64,000 bases of DNA from Zerene cesonia (taxonomy: Eukaryota > Arthropoda > Insecta > Lepidoptera > Pieridae), in assembly GCF_012273895.1 (NCBI RefSeq), contig NC_052104.1:7564001-7628000 (forward strand), read 5' to 3'. Within the stretch, counting starts at the first letter, position 1. Every line of letters starts with the position of its first letter. A model generated the notes under the pieces. That model was given only the letters and a program-made list of their open reading frames with translations. It was not told the DNA's origin and did not search any database. This document shows positions 45,584-56,876 of this stretch, piece by piece. The translations under genes and the position numbers were made by a program.

Positions 45584-45816
45584 TCAAAGTTTCACATAGC
45601 GCCCATTAGCTGTTTTCATATATTTGGGTGGAGGATGTTCATGTTTTTCCACTAGTCTCACTATCGTACCATCCTTGGATATCACCATACAAGATCTGCA
45701 TTTGGATGTTAATGTACAGATATACCGGATCCCCAGCTTGGTTTCAGAATATCTGGTGAATGTAAAACCATTCAGCATGAGGTAGGTCCTCCCGTTGGCT
45801 AACGTGATCTCGGTAA
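45584..45816 (-). CDS. mod(mdg4): FLYWCH terminal exon, RYxCTxTSKCRS block
   Basis: The acceptor atttaatttcag precedes 45816; tt completes the codon and 76 residues follow to tga. The finger has R-Y-I-C33-T-L-T-S-K-C39-R-S and H58-E-H60-P-P-P, tail N-G-R-Y-V-K-L. It shares K-D-G-x-I-x-R-L-V-E-K-H with the exon at 46897 and is its closest relative. Confidence 0.94.
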
Positions 45817-46896
45817 CTGAAATTAAATTAAATGGGAATGTTATGACAATACTATTTGGTTAAAGTAATCTGAAATGGACCTTGGTCTAAAGGTAGGTTA
45901 TTAATTTATGAATTTGAACCCGGAGTTTCACCAACATTTAAGGAAATAGTGTTATATTATATAGACTCTGTCCTCGTCTTCCTCGATTAATGGATTATTC
46001 AATACAACAATTCTTTTCGACAAATAGGTCGCCCGCGTCCCTGGGAGGTACCCTTCCAAATACTAAAATGCGACGAAACAACATGTATTTCCTATCAAAG
46101 GCAAAAAGAATCTTATCAACCGGTTGAAAACCCACAGAGTTATCGTAACAATATAAAGCAAGAAAATTCAGTCAAAATCCAATCAAGGGAAGACGAACAT
46201 ATAATTTTTTGGGATCTTGGTAACAAAATACTATTCAATTTCAACTAGTATTCCTGAAATTGACGCATTCAACCAAGCAAACAGCTCATCAGCTTTATAT
46301 TTTTCTTCATATAAATTATGCGGCTAGATTTTATTATGAAGAAATGTGGGTCGTTTAGTCCCACACTTTAGTTTCCTAATTATAATATGCAAATGAGACC
46401 AAAACACAAGGTTTTTACTAAATTTAGCTAGTTTTTTTGTTCAGTCAATATTTTAAAAGTTAAACTAGTGATATACATAGCACATGTACCGTGTATGCTC
46501 CTAACGGAGATCCCGGGATTCCCTAAATACTTGCTCTTCGTTCCTTTAAATTAAAAATATCCAAAAAATAAGGGTGCTGTGATTTGAGGGCAACAGAATT
46601 TCTTCATAATAAGAACTAGGCAAAACAAACAATACTACATACCATAAGCTAAGATGGCACAGACCCAAAATACAAAAACTTAATTTCTAACTTTATTACA
46701 ATTCAATATACAAATAAATTATGACTCATAATGTATTTACAAACAGGTATATATTTACAAAAAATTAGGTTTTCTTGCATCACATTCCCGTATCTTTTTG
46801 CATCACTAACCAAAATAAACCTGTTAGGATCACACTAGAAATAATTTCTGGAGATAAAGGGAAACCCTGTATACTTGTCCTAAAGATCTTTTCATA
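45817..46896. other. Intergenic, A+T-rich
   Basis: No exon or recognised repeat. Confidence 0.4.
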
Positions 46897-47129
46897 TTAT
46901 AACTTGACGTACAGTCCATTCTGTTTCTTCATGTACTTCGGTTTGGGATGCTGATGTTTCTCCACAAGCCTAATTATCTTCCCATCCTTTGATATCATCA
47001 CGAATGACCTGCATTTCGATGTCATGGTACATTTGTATCTTGAACCGACTCTGGACTCAATAATCTTGGTGAAGGTGTACCCGTTTATCATTAAAAATGT
47101 TTTACCACTCGCCAATGTAATTTCAGTTG
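46897..47129 (-). CDS. mod(mdg4): FLYWCH terminal exon, RYxCTxTSKCRS block
   Basis: The acceptor tgtttttgtag precedes 47129; ca completes the codon and 76 residues follow to taa. The finger has R-Y-K-C33-T-M-T-S-K-C39-R-S and H58-Q-H60-P-K-P, tail N-G-L-Y-V-K-L. T-E-I-T-L-A-S-G-K-T-F-L-M at the start mirrors the 45584 exon. Confidence 0.94.
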
Positions 47130-47744
47130 CTACAAAAACAAAGATGTAAGTATAAAATTTGTCAAATAGAAAAAAAACTTGAGCACATTTGGAGTAATTT
47201 TGTACTTACTACAAGCGACTTCTACTGCCAAGCACGAGAAAATCAAAAGAACGGTTTGGGGTCAACCCACTTTATTAATAGAAAATACATAACAGGATAC
47301 ATATAGTGCATATATTAATTATATTGAGTGCGATAGGCACCGTGTCAACGCAAATCGTTAATACAAAAAAAAAAACAATATGATTCTTTCATTTATCCTA
47401 CCGTCATCCACAGTTTTATACTTTAATTGAGCATAATATAAGTAACATGATGATATATTCTGTAAAGTAATTGACGTTAAAATTCAATAAAATTATCTTT
47501 CTATGTATATCTTATAAAATCTGTGATTACGAAATTTTGAAAGAACAGAAAAAAATTGACTACGAGTCGGGATTCGAACTCGAGACATAACAGTCATCGT
47601 TGTACTACATAAACATACTAGCAGTAAACTAATAAATAACGGCGATGGTAAAACTTCATACCATATAAATTGCCTTCTCGAAAACAAAAATAAACGTTAT
47701 TTGAAAACAACTATATAGAAGCGAATTATAACGAACGAATGAAA
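47130..47744. other. Spacer with a B-box-like tRNA remnant
   Basis: Minus-strand sequence near 47565-47590 contains gagttcgaatcccg, a good pol III B box, without a complete tRNA fold; probably a SINE scrap. Confidence 0.4.
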
Positions 47745-47986
47745 TTACTTTTTGATATAATATCCAGAATCAGTGATACAGTAATTCGGGGCTGGATGGT
47801 TATGATCGCTACAGTCTTTAACAATGACATTATCTTTGGAAACATGAAGGAAGGCGCCACATCTCTTAGCAAGACGATTGGAACATGCGTACCGCACACC
47901 GCCGTTCGATGTTTTGGCGTTTTTACTGAAGGAGTAATCCTTATACACGAGCACTTGAGCTCCACTGACAGTTTTAAAGAAGTAAC
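47745..47986 (-). CDS. mod(mdg4): FLYWCH terminal exon, RYACS block
   Basis: The acceptor cacattttcag precedes 47986; gt completes the codon and 79 residues follow to taa. The finger has R-Y-A-C34-S-N-R, K-R-C42-G-A-F-L-H-V-S-K-D and H61-N-H63-P-A-P, tail S-G-Y-Y-I-K-K. It opens the RYACS block and is closest to the 52672 exon. Confidence 0.93.
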
Positions 47987-49039
47987 CTGAAAATGTGCAG
48001 CTAGTATTAAACTTTGACATTTAATGGCTGTTGCCATGCCACTAAAAATGGCACGGCATGCGGCACGGATTATGGCACGGCACGTTATTTGGTAGATTTT
48101 TATAATACTCTGGGTTTTTTTCCTGCATAAACATCGACTAACATATTCTTTTATAGGAAAATCAATTTAAATTCGTCGCAGCTCATATTAAATATTGAAT
48201 GAGCGTGTGAAACAACACGTGAATTGCATCCGTTTCAAACAATATAGCATTAGGTAACATAAAGTGCAATATTTAAATTCGACCGGTGTTATATTTAGAC
48301 CAAGGTAAGAAGGTAAAAATGTAGAATAAAACTATAAAAAAAATTCATAGTTTTAATTATTTACATGTTTTTATACAAAGTACACGTACATTTCTTGCAA
48401 AATAACTATAATTACTGTTCACCAGAACAAAATAAATATTCAATTGAAATATACAATCACATTTACATTATCGCTTTACAATTGGGGCCACATTGATGAA
48501 ACAGCTAGAAATTTTTGATCAATGTGCATCTAAAGTTTGCTATAGTATAAACAATAATTGAGTATCTCACCTGCCTATCTTTTGTTAGTAGAGACATAGA
48601 TTCTTAGATATCAAGGTATTCGCTTGAGGTTACAGACGTGCAGCCAGCCGCTTTATAAAAGAAAACAATCATTATTTCCAATAAATATGTAAGGACTATG
48701 CGACCACAGTAGAGCTGACAAAGACCGCCCTTGTCATTTCTCCGAAACAATTTAACGTCGCGACTGTTAAAACAGACGTATAGAATGCAACTGGCCGGGG
48801 TAATTACCAATATTAAGTATACAACTGAGTCTAACTCGATCGAACCCTTGTAAGTTTTTAATGTTCTTTTGTAAACCATCGATCTTCTAGATATACCGAT
48901 AGGATTAAGCCCTTCAGTTTTAATGTGTACCTTTTTAGATATACAAGTATCAAAAGAACCTAATCCGGGAAAAAGATTCTTTTCAGTCCTGAATACTAAA
49001 ACAGACTTTATAATTAATGGTACGATTGGGGAATTACCA

Positions 49040-49285
49040 CATCCCCACAGAAGACCGGCGTGAAACAGTAGCGTGCTTCGTTCGGAGAGTGGGCCAGCCG
49101 GAGGCCCATATCCTTTTCCTTACCCTGCCCAGTCCCTGTCAATCTTTTCTTAATCCCTTTTCAAATTAAAGTCGGCAATCCATTTGTAGAGACATTCGGT
49201 CTGCATCGACCTTACGCCTCTCCAAATGTTCATGGGCGGTGGTAGCGCTTACTATCAGGTGACCCACCAACCCTATTGCAATGAT
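49040..49285 (+). repeat. SINE-like element, inverted relative to other copies
   Basis: Reads 'ccccacagaagaccggcgtg' ... 'gttcatgggcggtggtagcg', the reverse complement of the copy at 51108-51457. Truncated at its 5' side. Confidence 0.7.
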
Positions 49286-50311
49286 GATATAAAAAATGGT
49301 AATTCATTTGATAATTTCGATTGATCTTGCATATTGTCTATTCAATACAAACAAAAAATAATTCAAATTTAATACTAGTTCAATTTTGCACTATATACGT
49401 TAGGACCAATCGTAATCCAATAATCTCGAAAAATATGTGAACTACCCATTGATCTTCAGATACATAATATTACATCTTATAACCTAATTCCTTGAATTAG
49501 TTATTAGCTATAGTTTGTTTGTTGGTTTATTGAAGTACAGTCTTACTTCTGTTATATACATATAAGTATAATAAAGCTGAATTGTTCGTTTCTTGATTTG
49601 AACACGCTAATTTCAACAACATCTGGCCCGATGTAATTTTTAACATTAGATTAGTTCATCTGTGAAAGTCTATATATGAAGTCTGAAATCTGGTGAAGTC
49701 GGGACAGGCCCCTCGTGATATATAATATCGATGGTACTCTATGATGTCTAAGAACTGGATTTATTTCAAAACACTGGAAGCACTGTCAGAGCGCATTAAC
49801 TACAACGCTGTTAACATGACTTTTGATGACAAGTTTATTATAATTAATTACACACACTATTCAATTTATAATACGCTCGGAGTAAGAAAAATAGATATCA
49901 AAATAGTATATACATTTCTCAATAGTAAGAAAAAATAACGTTTATTGCTAAAATAAGCATATTATCAACTGATCTACCAAGTTTATTGAGCATTAAAAGT
50001 AGCATCTATTAAACGTTTGGTATATAATACAGATGAAAATAATTAAAAAACGTTCGGATAAAGATTATCAAAAATATTTTTTTGGTACAAATTAAAACTA
50101 ATGATCCTTCTACTTCAATTACAAAACCTTAAGCTTAACAAATTATTTAACTACGGTAACCCATAAACACTTTTAATTAAAATAAATAAAAATCAACACT
50201 TAAAACGTGTTTAAACTATGCATGACTAAAATAAAAAGAAACCTATAAAGTGTCAATATATCTTAATATTTAAATTAACATATTATATTATTTACAACTG
50301 AAGCTGATTTC

Positions 50312-50545
50312 CGTTTTTTTTATTGTCATAGTAGGCAACTGAGCTGGTGGTTCGAGAGCCTCTGTAAATGCGTTCCTCATTAAGGAACATAGGAAGGGTG
50401 GGGAAAAAGGGGGAAAAGTATCGGCTCCTCCACTCAACGAACGAAAGACTAGTCTTAAATACTAGTATTTCACGCCGATAATGGGAGGGGTGTGGTACCT
50501 TCCCCGGTGCGAGCTGGGCCAATTGGTAACGAAGCGTGCTCGACT
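50312..50545 (-). repeat. SINE-like element
   Basis: Starts with a T-run and 'attgtcatagtaggcaactg' and ends 'ccggtgcgagctgggccaat'; internal part shortened compared with the 350-base copy at 51108. Confidence 0.7.
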
Positions 50546-50864
50546 CTCACATCTATAACAGGGTGGTAAATAATCCTTACCCATGGCTTACACAATACAG
50601 TCATGGGTATTGGTGAATATTTTATTTTTATTATGTTGTATGGATACTACAACTAGCTGCAAATTCTTCTAAGCTTTGATATAATCGCCTTTTAGTTTAA
50701 TTGTGATACATAAATATTAATCTATTATAGTACTTACTCTAAAAAATTTTTGGTTTTAACATCACGCGTGAATTACCTAAAATTACATGCATATTTCTCA
50801 TAATCTTTGCTTCCTTGGCTTCATAAACTATTTCTCTGGTCAAAGAAGACTATTAGTACATGCT

Positions 50865-50969
50865 CTACAGCTTTTTCTTCGAATTAGATGCGATTTTAAG
50901 GGCGACATTATTTTTAATAAAATCTGGGCTGCATTCGTGCGGTCTCCCTTTACATATGGAAGTTCTGTT
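50865..50969 (-). CDS. mod(mdg4): Second part of a split FLYWCH unit
   Basis: The acceptor gtttctcttacag precedes 50969 and reads in phase 0: N-R-T-S-I-C-K-G-R-P-H-E-C-S-P-D then K-N-N-V-A-L-K, 34 residues to tag. Joined to the phase-0 donor of the exon ending at 51600, it supplies H-E-C exactly 19 residues after the second Cys, the spacing of intact neighbours. The last ligand is Cys instead of His. Alone it has no recognisable domain. Confidence 0.65.
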   Translation of the reverse strand, partial: NRTSICKGRPHECSPDFIKNNVALKIASNSKKKL

Positions 50970-51107
50970 CTGTAAGAGAAACCAAAATGTATTTAAGTTT
51001 ATGCCTTGTTATATATTAAAGCTAAAATGTTTATTTGATAATCTCAGGAACTACAAATCGAATTCGAATTTGAATTGTGATTTCCTTTTGAATTGGACCA
51101 TTTATGT

Positions 51108-51457
51108 TTTTTTTTTTTTATGTCACAGTCGGCAATGGAGCTGGTGGGACGCCTGATGGTAAGCGCTACCACCGCCCATGAACATTTGTAGAGGCGTTAA
51201 GTCGATTACAGACCTTACGCCTCTACAAATGGATTGCCGACTTTAAATTGGGAAGGGATTAAGAAAGGATTGGCGAGAGGAATAAAGGAAAGGACTGGGA
51301 AGGGGAAGGAAAAGGATATGGGCCTCCGGCTCCCCCACTCACCGAACGAAACACAGCAGAATGCTATTTCACGCCGGTCTTCTGTGGGGGTGTGGTACTT
51401 CCCCGGTGCGAGCTGGCCCAATTCGTGCCGAAGCGTGCTCGACTACCACATGCAGAA
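51108..51457 (-). mobile_element. SINE-like element with 8-bp target duplication, inside an intron
   Basis: About 350 bases with a T-run at the left (poly-A of a minus-strand insertion), bounded by atttatgt at 51100-51107 and 51458-51465, a good target-site duplication. It lies within the intron between the two halves of the split FLYWCH unit and is the longest copy of its family here. Confidence 0.8.
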
Positions 51458-51599
51458 ATTTATGTAGGTAATATTACAGCCCCTCACGGTCTATTACAGA
51501 ATAGCGCCAAAAAATATTTCGAAAATGGGAAATATCTTCCTTTTGAAAGCATAAGGTGGCGCGGGCCACCTAGTATACGACAATTGATGAAAAAATTAC

Positions 51600-51781
51600 C
51601 TCATCAAGTGTAAGACTTCCAGGACACATGAGATGTTTATGCAACGAACATATCCACCGCGAAGATTTATTCTTGTAGGTCTTATGTTTGTAATATTGAT
51701 AGCCGGCGTAGAGGAGAATCGTTCCGCCTTTCCGTTTGATAAAATTCATGTCACTGTCTATATCACTTATGTTGCAATATC
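51600..51781 (-). CDS. mod(mdg4): First part of a split FLYWCH unit
   Basis: The acceptor tttgttcacag precedes 51781; ga completes the codon and 60 codons follow to the donor gag|gtaatt at 51599-51598. It encodes I-L-L-Y-A-G-Y-Q-Y-Y, R-W-I-C44 and M-C52-P-G-S-L-T-L-D-E. If read through the donor it stops ten residues later (51570) without any H-x-H. Splicing to 50969-50865 restores the finger. The extra N-terminal residues (Y-C-N-I-S-D-I-D-S-D) are longer than in neighbours. Confidence 0.75.
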
Positions 51782-52671
51782 CTGTGAACAAAGATATCTA
51801 TTAAAATCGAATTAATCGAAATAATAAATTTATTAAAGTATCGATATCTTACCGTACGTTTATTCATTTCTACATGAAAGATTATCTACGACCCCCTTTG
51901 GTTGCCAGTCCAAATTTTACATGGGACCAAATGACAACTATTTGGTATCAATAACATAAAGAATCGTTTGAAAACCCACGGTGTTATTGAGTAACAAAAC
52001 AAAAAAAATATAAGTTGATTTGAAAACTGCTTCGTTTTTGGGACGGCGGTTAAATATGACAAGGTTAATAAATATTACCTATATGCCCTTTATTAAATGC
52101 CATGTATATATGCCACGAATTACTTGGAATTCCAATTTTAAAAACAATTAGGTGTACTTCAAGTAACGGACCTAAAATCTGTTATAAATTTGATTTTAAG
52201 CTTAACTGCATACGAAATGAAAGGCTCGCGGCATATTTTATAATTTTATTCTTTATAATTTTCTCTTAAATACATAATAATGAAATCCTGACTAAAATCT
52301 ATTCATTTAAGACTTCTCAATAATTAAACACATCTACTCCCTTCTACACAAAACACACATAAATTATACTATCAAATGCACAATAGTCAATAACATGGCG
52401 CACACAAACAGTAAACGCTCTCTTACAACGCTGACACATAATGTAGCTTTCTATCGTAAAATAATTTATTAAATCAATTCAGTGGATCCAGAGATTACCT
52501 ACCTAAAATGTCACAAAACTAAAAAATCCACAAAACTCCTCATAATAATATTAGTATAGATGTACCGATGAGACTATCCCCCGCCAGCTCACGACACAGC
52601 TCACACAGACCTTAGTCAACATATGTTCATTGTCCCACTGTCAATAGATTCCTACTACACCTGAATACATC
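51782..52671. other. Spacer, A+T-rich
   Basis: No element recognised. Confidence 0.4.
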
Positions 52672-52919
52672 TTATTTCTTCCTAACAACATAATGTCCGC
52701 TTTTCGATATGACCCAGTCGGGTGGGGGGTGATTGTGCTGACTCTTCTCTTTTATTATAATCCAATCTTTATTGACGTGGAGGTGGGCATGACAGCGTTT
52801 GCTCATGCGGTTGGAGCAAGCGTATCTCTTCCCACCATCAGCTATTGGCCCGTTCTTGCTGTATGAATACCCATTGTATAACAATACTTGTCTTCCTGCT
52901 AATGTGGTGCAGAAACGAG
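52672..52919 (-). CDS. mod(mdg4): FLYWCH terminal exon, RYACS block
   Basis: The acceptor tatatttcag precedes 52919; ct completes the codon and 81 residues follow. The finger has R-Y-A-C34-S-N-R-M-S-K-R-C42-H-A-H and H61-N-H63-P-P-P, tail S-G-H-Y-V-V-R-K-K. V-L-L-Y-N-G-Y-S-Y-S-K-N-G is the block signature. Confidence 0.94.
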
Positions 52920-53207
52920 CTGAAATATAATAAATGTGTTAAAATACAAACGCGTAGTATGGATGTATAGAAAACTATTTCAGGCAATACGCTTCATTCA
53001 TTTGCAAAAATCAGATATATCTCATATTATCTTAGCGTATTAGATTTCTAGTTGTGTTGAATGTCACTTAATAAAACACGGATATCGGTATATTAACCAC
53101 ATTTTTTTAATCACTAGATACTAGACAAGAAACATACAATAAGCATCCGTCAAAAATTGATGAACCTTTTAATAGAGAAAGTATGTTCTAATGTCCACAA
53201 AATACAA

Positions 53208-53452
53208 TTAGATCTTAACATAGTAACCGCTTTTCGTAATACAAAACGGGGCTGGCGGGTGATCAAGGTGGCTTGTGACTTTCTTTACCACACCGTCAGA
53301 AGTTATGTGAACGACCGAGGGGCATTTCAATGTTAACCGGTTAGCAACACAAGAAAATCTGAGCCGACCCTTGCCAACATTTCCGCACTGACGGAAGGAA
53401 TAACCCTCATATACGACCATCTTGCCTCCAGTTACATTATTGTAGATTTTCA
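53208..53452 (-). CDS. mod(mdg4): FLYWCH terminal exon with H-x-x-H
   Basis: The acceptor tgctatttcag precedes 53452; tg completes the codon and 80 residues follow to taa. The finger has R-F-S-C34, C43-P-S-V and H61-L-D-H64-P-P: two residues separate the histidines instead of one, and two separate Leu/Thr insertions lengthen the cysteine spacing. The tail S-G-Y-Y-V-K-I is normal. Zinc binding with this spacing is plausible but untested. Confidence 0.9.
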
Positions 53453-54746
53453 CTGAAATAGCACCTCGAATTAGTTAATTTTCTTTTTCTGCTGCTTCTA
53501 TTTATGTAATAGGTAGGTTATATACCTATCGAGGTTAAAAGGTACAAAGGTGAAGGTAAAATGATAGCAAAAATGATTAAAAAAAACTAAAATGGGACCT
53601 AAAATGAAAAATTTATCGTCTTCGTTCTAGATAAATACTACATAATGACTGCAAGTATAAGATTCAAAACATAATCATTAAACAGTATTTTAGGAATGAT
53701 TCAATGTTATTTATCTTGACGTTTTAAAACAGAGTAATACCTTAAAAAAAAAACACTTTTTAAATCTAATTTTCTTCCAGCTCTTACCTATTGAATAGTG
53801 AATAACAAATAAGCCTGAACTTTTGAACACATGGCACGTATCCCAAAATTGTATCAATGCAACTTCTTATCGTTACTTTTTTTTCGTTTAAATTTTGCAT
53901 TATTCCAAATTGACAATACCTATTAGAACTCCTAATCGTATACAACTACGGTGCGTATAAGAAACAAACTCAAAAAAGTAAAGAACAAGTAACTATCATC
54001 ATCATCGGCCCATATATGTTCCCACCGCTGGGACACAGGCCTCCTATGAGGTATGACATATGAGGATATTGTAATAAAGTATAAAACAAGTAGGTAATGT
54101 ATAGAATTATTTAACCAGAATTTTATCAACTGTGGTTCGGGTAGTTGTACAGAAATAGATTTGAATCTGGGAGAAATGAAACGGGAAATTTATAAAATTT
54201 GGTCTATTTAAAAATCAACACAGTGTAAGAAGGAAAATCAGAATCTAGATGTATTGCACCTTGGTCTCACCAAGGATCGTAAACCAAATAATCGTTATTA
54301 CAGTGCTCTATGTTTTCGTTGTACTAAAGAGTCACTTATTGAATCTCGAAATCCCTAGATTCAAAGCATCGCTGAAGTTTGTTCCTCCTCCTGTATTTTC
54401 TCTTAAGATTCTTCATGTATCTGATTCTCTTTCAAGGTGCGCCTGTTTGTTTCCTATTTATTCCTTCCCATTCGTTGCTAAATTTTCTTCATTATTGTCA
54501 CTTTTTCACTTTTTTAATATGGTATTTTTATCGTTTTTAGTTGTACCGCGCAGTTTCACTCGCGGACAAAGCCACGGGTAAAGCAAGTATTTCTATAGGT
54601 TAGGTGTTATTCTGATACGGAAGATACATCACTAACTAGTATTATCAAAAGCCTGATCAGGGGTGTTTCGTTTGAAAAAGTATTTTTTTCCTAATTTACG
54701 TAAATATAATAAAAAATTACATCTAATTTGAAAAATAAGAAATTGT
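53453..54746. other. Intergenic with repeat scraps
   Basis: A short copy of the cctcctatgagg repeat at 53995-54050 and a Helitron-like end (54540-54610, cgcgcagtttcactcgcgg). The rest unassigned. Confidence 0.45.
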
Positions 54747-55027
54747 TTACGAGCTTCTCTTTCTCGCGCGATAGTCAGTAGCATACTTTTTCCACCTCTT
54801 TTTAGCAGCTTTATGCTCCCGACTAGTCATATCTCTGACTAGTTTAATACTACCTTTTTGTTTTTTCCGAAGATACTTTTCACGCTCTTTTTCTCTCATT
54901 TCTTCCCTTTTTTCGGGATCGTTCTTTAAACGTTCATATCTCAACCGTTCTGTTATTCTTTTCTTTTCTAGTCTTTCTTCTCGTGTTTTGATTCTTTTTA
55001 TGCTATATTGACATAGTGAAAGTAAAT
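54747..55027 (-). CDS. Basic terminal exon, R-x-R-Y-x-R-x-K-x-D-P type
   Basis: The acceptor cctttttccag precedes 55027; at completes the codon and 92 residues follow to the stop at 54747. It encodes E-R-L-R-Y-E-R-L-K-N-D-P-E-K, E-K-E-R-E-K-Y-L-R-K-K-Q-K-G-S-I-K, then D-M-T-S-R-E-H-K-A-A-K-K-R-W-K-K-Y and R-A-R-K-R-S-S. It is highly charged, probably helical and DNA- or RNA-binding by composition. This is the most complete of the three basic exons; related ones are at 17257 and (second half only) 9897 on the other strand. Confidence 0.7.
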
Positions 55028-56634
55028 CTGGAAAAAGGAACCTTTATGTAACTATATTTTATTATTATTTTTTTATTTAAAAGATTCAGTGTGTTGTGAA
55101 TAAAGTGATATTGGGAAGAGGGTTTTTTCATCGTGATTTTACCGTTTTAATAAGTTCAGTATTTCTTTAATTTCGTATGTAAAAATAATAATTATAACGT
55201 GAAATTTTATGAAACGTGGTTTCATACGGATTATTTTCTTATATTTCAATATTAACTTATTGCTTAGTTATACCCTTTTTGTACATTTTTTAGTATATTA
55301 GGAAGTCACCAGGTGTTCATATTTACAAAACGTAGTACGTACGTAATGATTTTAGATTTTAATTTTACAGTAAAACGAGGAAGTCTGTCTACACCGTCTG
55401 ACTGTCCGACCGTTTGTATAGGTATGTACCTAGTTGTTAAAATAACTAGAGATGACTTGGGCCAGAGAAGGTTAGGAGAGGGTAACACACCGAAAATTAT
55501 TGCAAAGTTTTCTATTTATATTCATTTATTGATCTATTTTGTAATGATTAAAAATAATATATTAAATATATCCTCTTTTTGGTTTTACAATATAATTTAA
55601 AAACATTTAAAAAATATATATAACAGAAGAAATTCGATCATAAGGCGGGAACTAAACCTGCGTCTTTCGCCATACCACACAACCACGGTGATGCTTTACC
55701 AGACGGTCACCCATTCCGCCTTCGTGATGGAATTTCTTCCACTCTTTCGGATTTAAGTGTCCGGTTTTTATGATACATTATATTTCTTATACACAATAAG
55801 AACAAATTTTTAAATAATATATTCAATTTCTAACGCGTAAACTACAATCAACTTCTTAATGCTATAATATTGTACTACATTTAAAACCTCTTCATCCTTA
55901 ATATATATAGTAAAACACATTTACACGACGAAGGATACTTAATATACGGGAAATCCCATGAAAACAACTATGCGGGAAAAACCGCGAGTTGTCCATTGTT
56001 TGTCTTTCACTACACGAAAGAAACCGCGGTTTGAAAGCTAATGGTATATATATAAAACGTGAACTAGATTTATAGGGTCCATGGATTTTAAGGTTTGACG
56101 AAATCTATTTGGCTACCTTCAAGTTTCATAGTCTCTAACAACAAGAGACTGATATTAATCATTGCATTTTTTAAAGAACCGAACTACCTTATATATCTAG
56201 CTAGAGAGATCACTAATTAAAAACACCCAAAAATTTGTAAAATAACTTCAAACCTAAAAGGTCTGAAGTGATTTTAGAATCGTGTACATATTATGACGAA
56301 TACTTTTTAATACTACTACTATTTGAATCGTTATATCTCAGAAACGGTGGCTCTTAGGAAAAAATGTATTAATGCATTTTTATAGATACTACACTTTTGG
56401 TCAAAAGTGAGATTATAATAAAACCGTTTCAATGAATATCACGAATAACCAATTTTTTCGGTCGATATCCTCCAAAAATTTTTTTACTAATACCGAAATA
56501 ACAGGAAATTCTAGTCTAATGTTACCGAACTAATAGCAAAACGTCAGCTTATGACAATTCCATCGATAGTAGATTCTTTTCTACTAGCATTTCTGCGATT
56601 CATATAGGGGCCCATATTAGGCGGGTACAAAACT
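55028..56634. other. Intergenic with tRNA-derived SINE
   Basis: Contains the SINE-like tRNA remnant at 55630-55770; otherwise A+T-rich with no exon found. Confidence 0.45.
55630..55770 (-). repeat. tRNA-derived SINE remnant
   Basis: Minus strand reads gggtgaccgtctggtaaagc (A box) and, 40 bases on, gcaggtttagttcccgcc (B box). The two boxes are correctly ordered and spaced for pol III, but no paired acceptor stem is evident. Confidence 0.55.
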
Positions 56635-56876
56635 CTAATTTAAAAGAACTAGTAATCCTTTAGAAATAGTAAACCTCGGTGGTGGATGCTCGTGTGCCTC
56701 ATGGCATTTTAATATCTCGTTATTCTTGGAAACGTGGATAAAAGCCTTGCACTTCAAGGAGAAGCGACTAGTGCAGCTATATCGGAACCCCTCCTGGCGT
56801 ATTTTACTATGCCTGCTGTAGAGGTAACCGTTCACCACCAAGACATAATGACCATCTGGTTTTGGGTAGAAATAAC
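56635..56876 (-). CDS. mod(mdg4): FLYWCH terminal exon, RYACS block
   Basis: The acceptor tcacttctag precedes 56876; gt completes the codon and 79 residues follow to tag. The finger has R-Y-S-C34-T-S-R-F-S-L-K-C42-K-A-F-I-H-V-S-K and H61-E-H63-P-P-P. The tail is S-K-G-L-L-V-L-L-N, lacking the G-x-Y motif. The open frame continues upstream to 57018, past the acceptor, which is coincidental. Confidence 0.92.

Larger units (their letters stand above)
47987..50864. other. Long intergenic stretch with SINE copies
   Basis: About 2.9 kb without a recognisable exon in a part of the array where exons are otherwise 1-2 kb apart. Contains SINE-like copies at 49040-49285 (inverted) and 50312-50545. A minus-strand open frame at 48604-48879 has no convincing finger. 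Confidence 0.5.

Noticed and set aside
48604..48879. Minus-strand open frame with several Cys
   Set aside because: Cys and hydrophobic spacing do not fit FLYWCH, and the candidate acceptor near 48770 gives a stop in the array phase.
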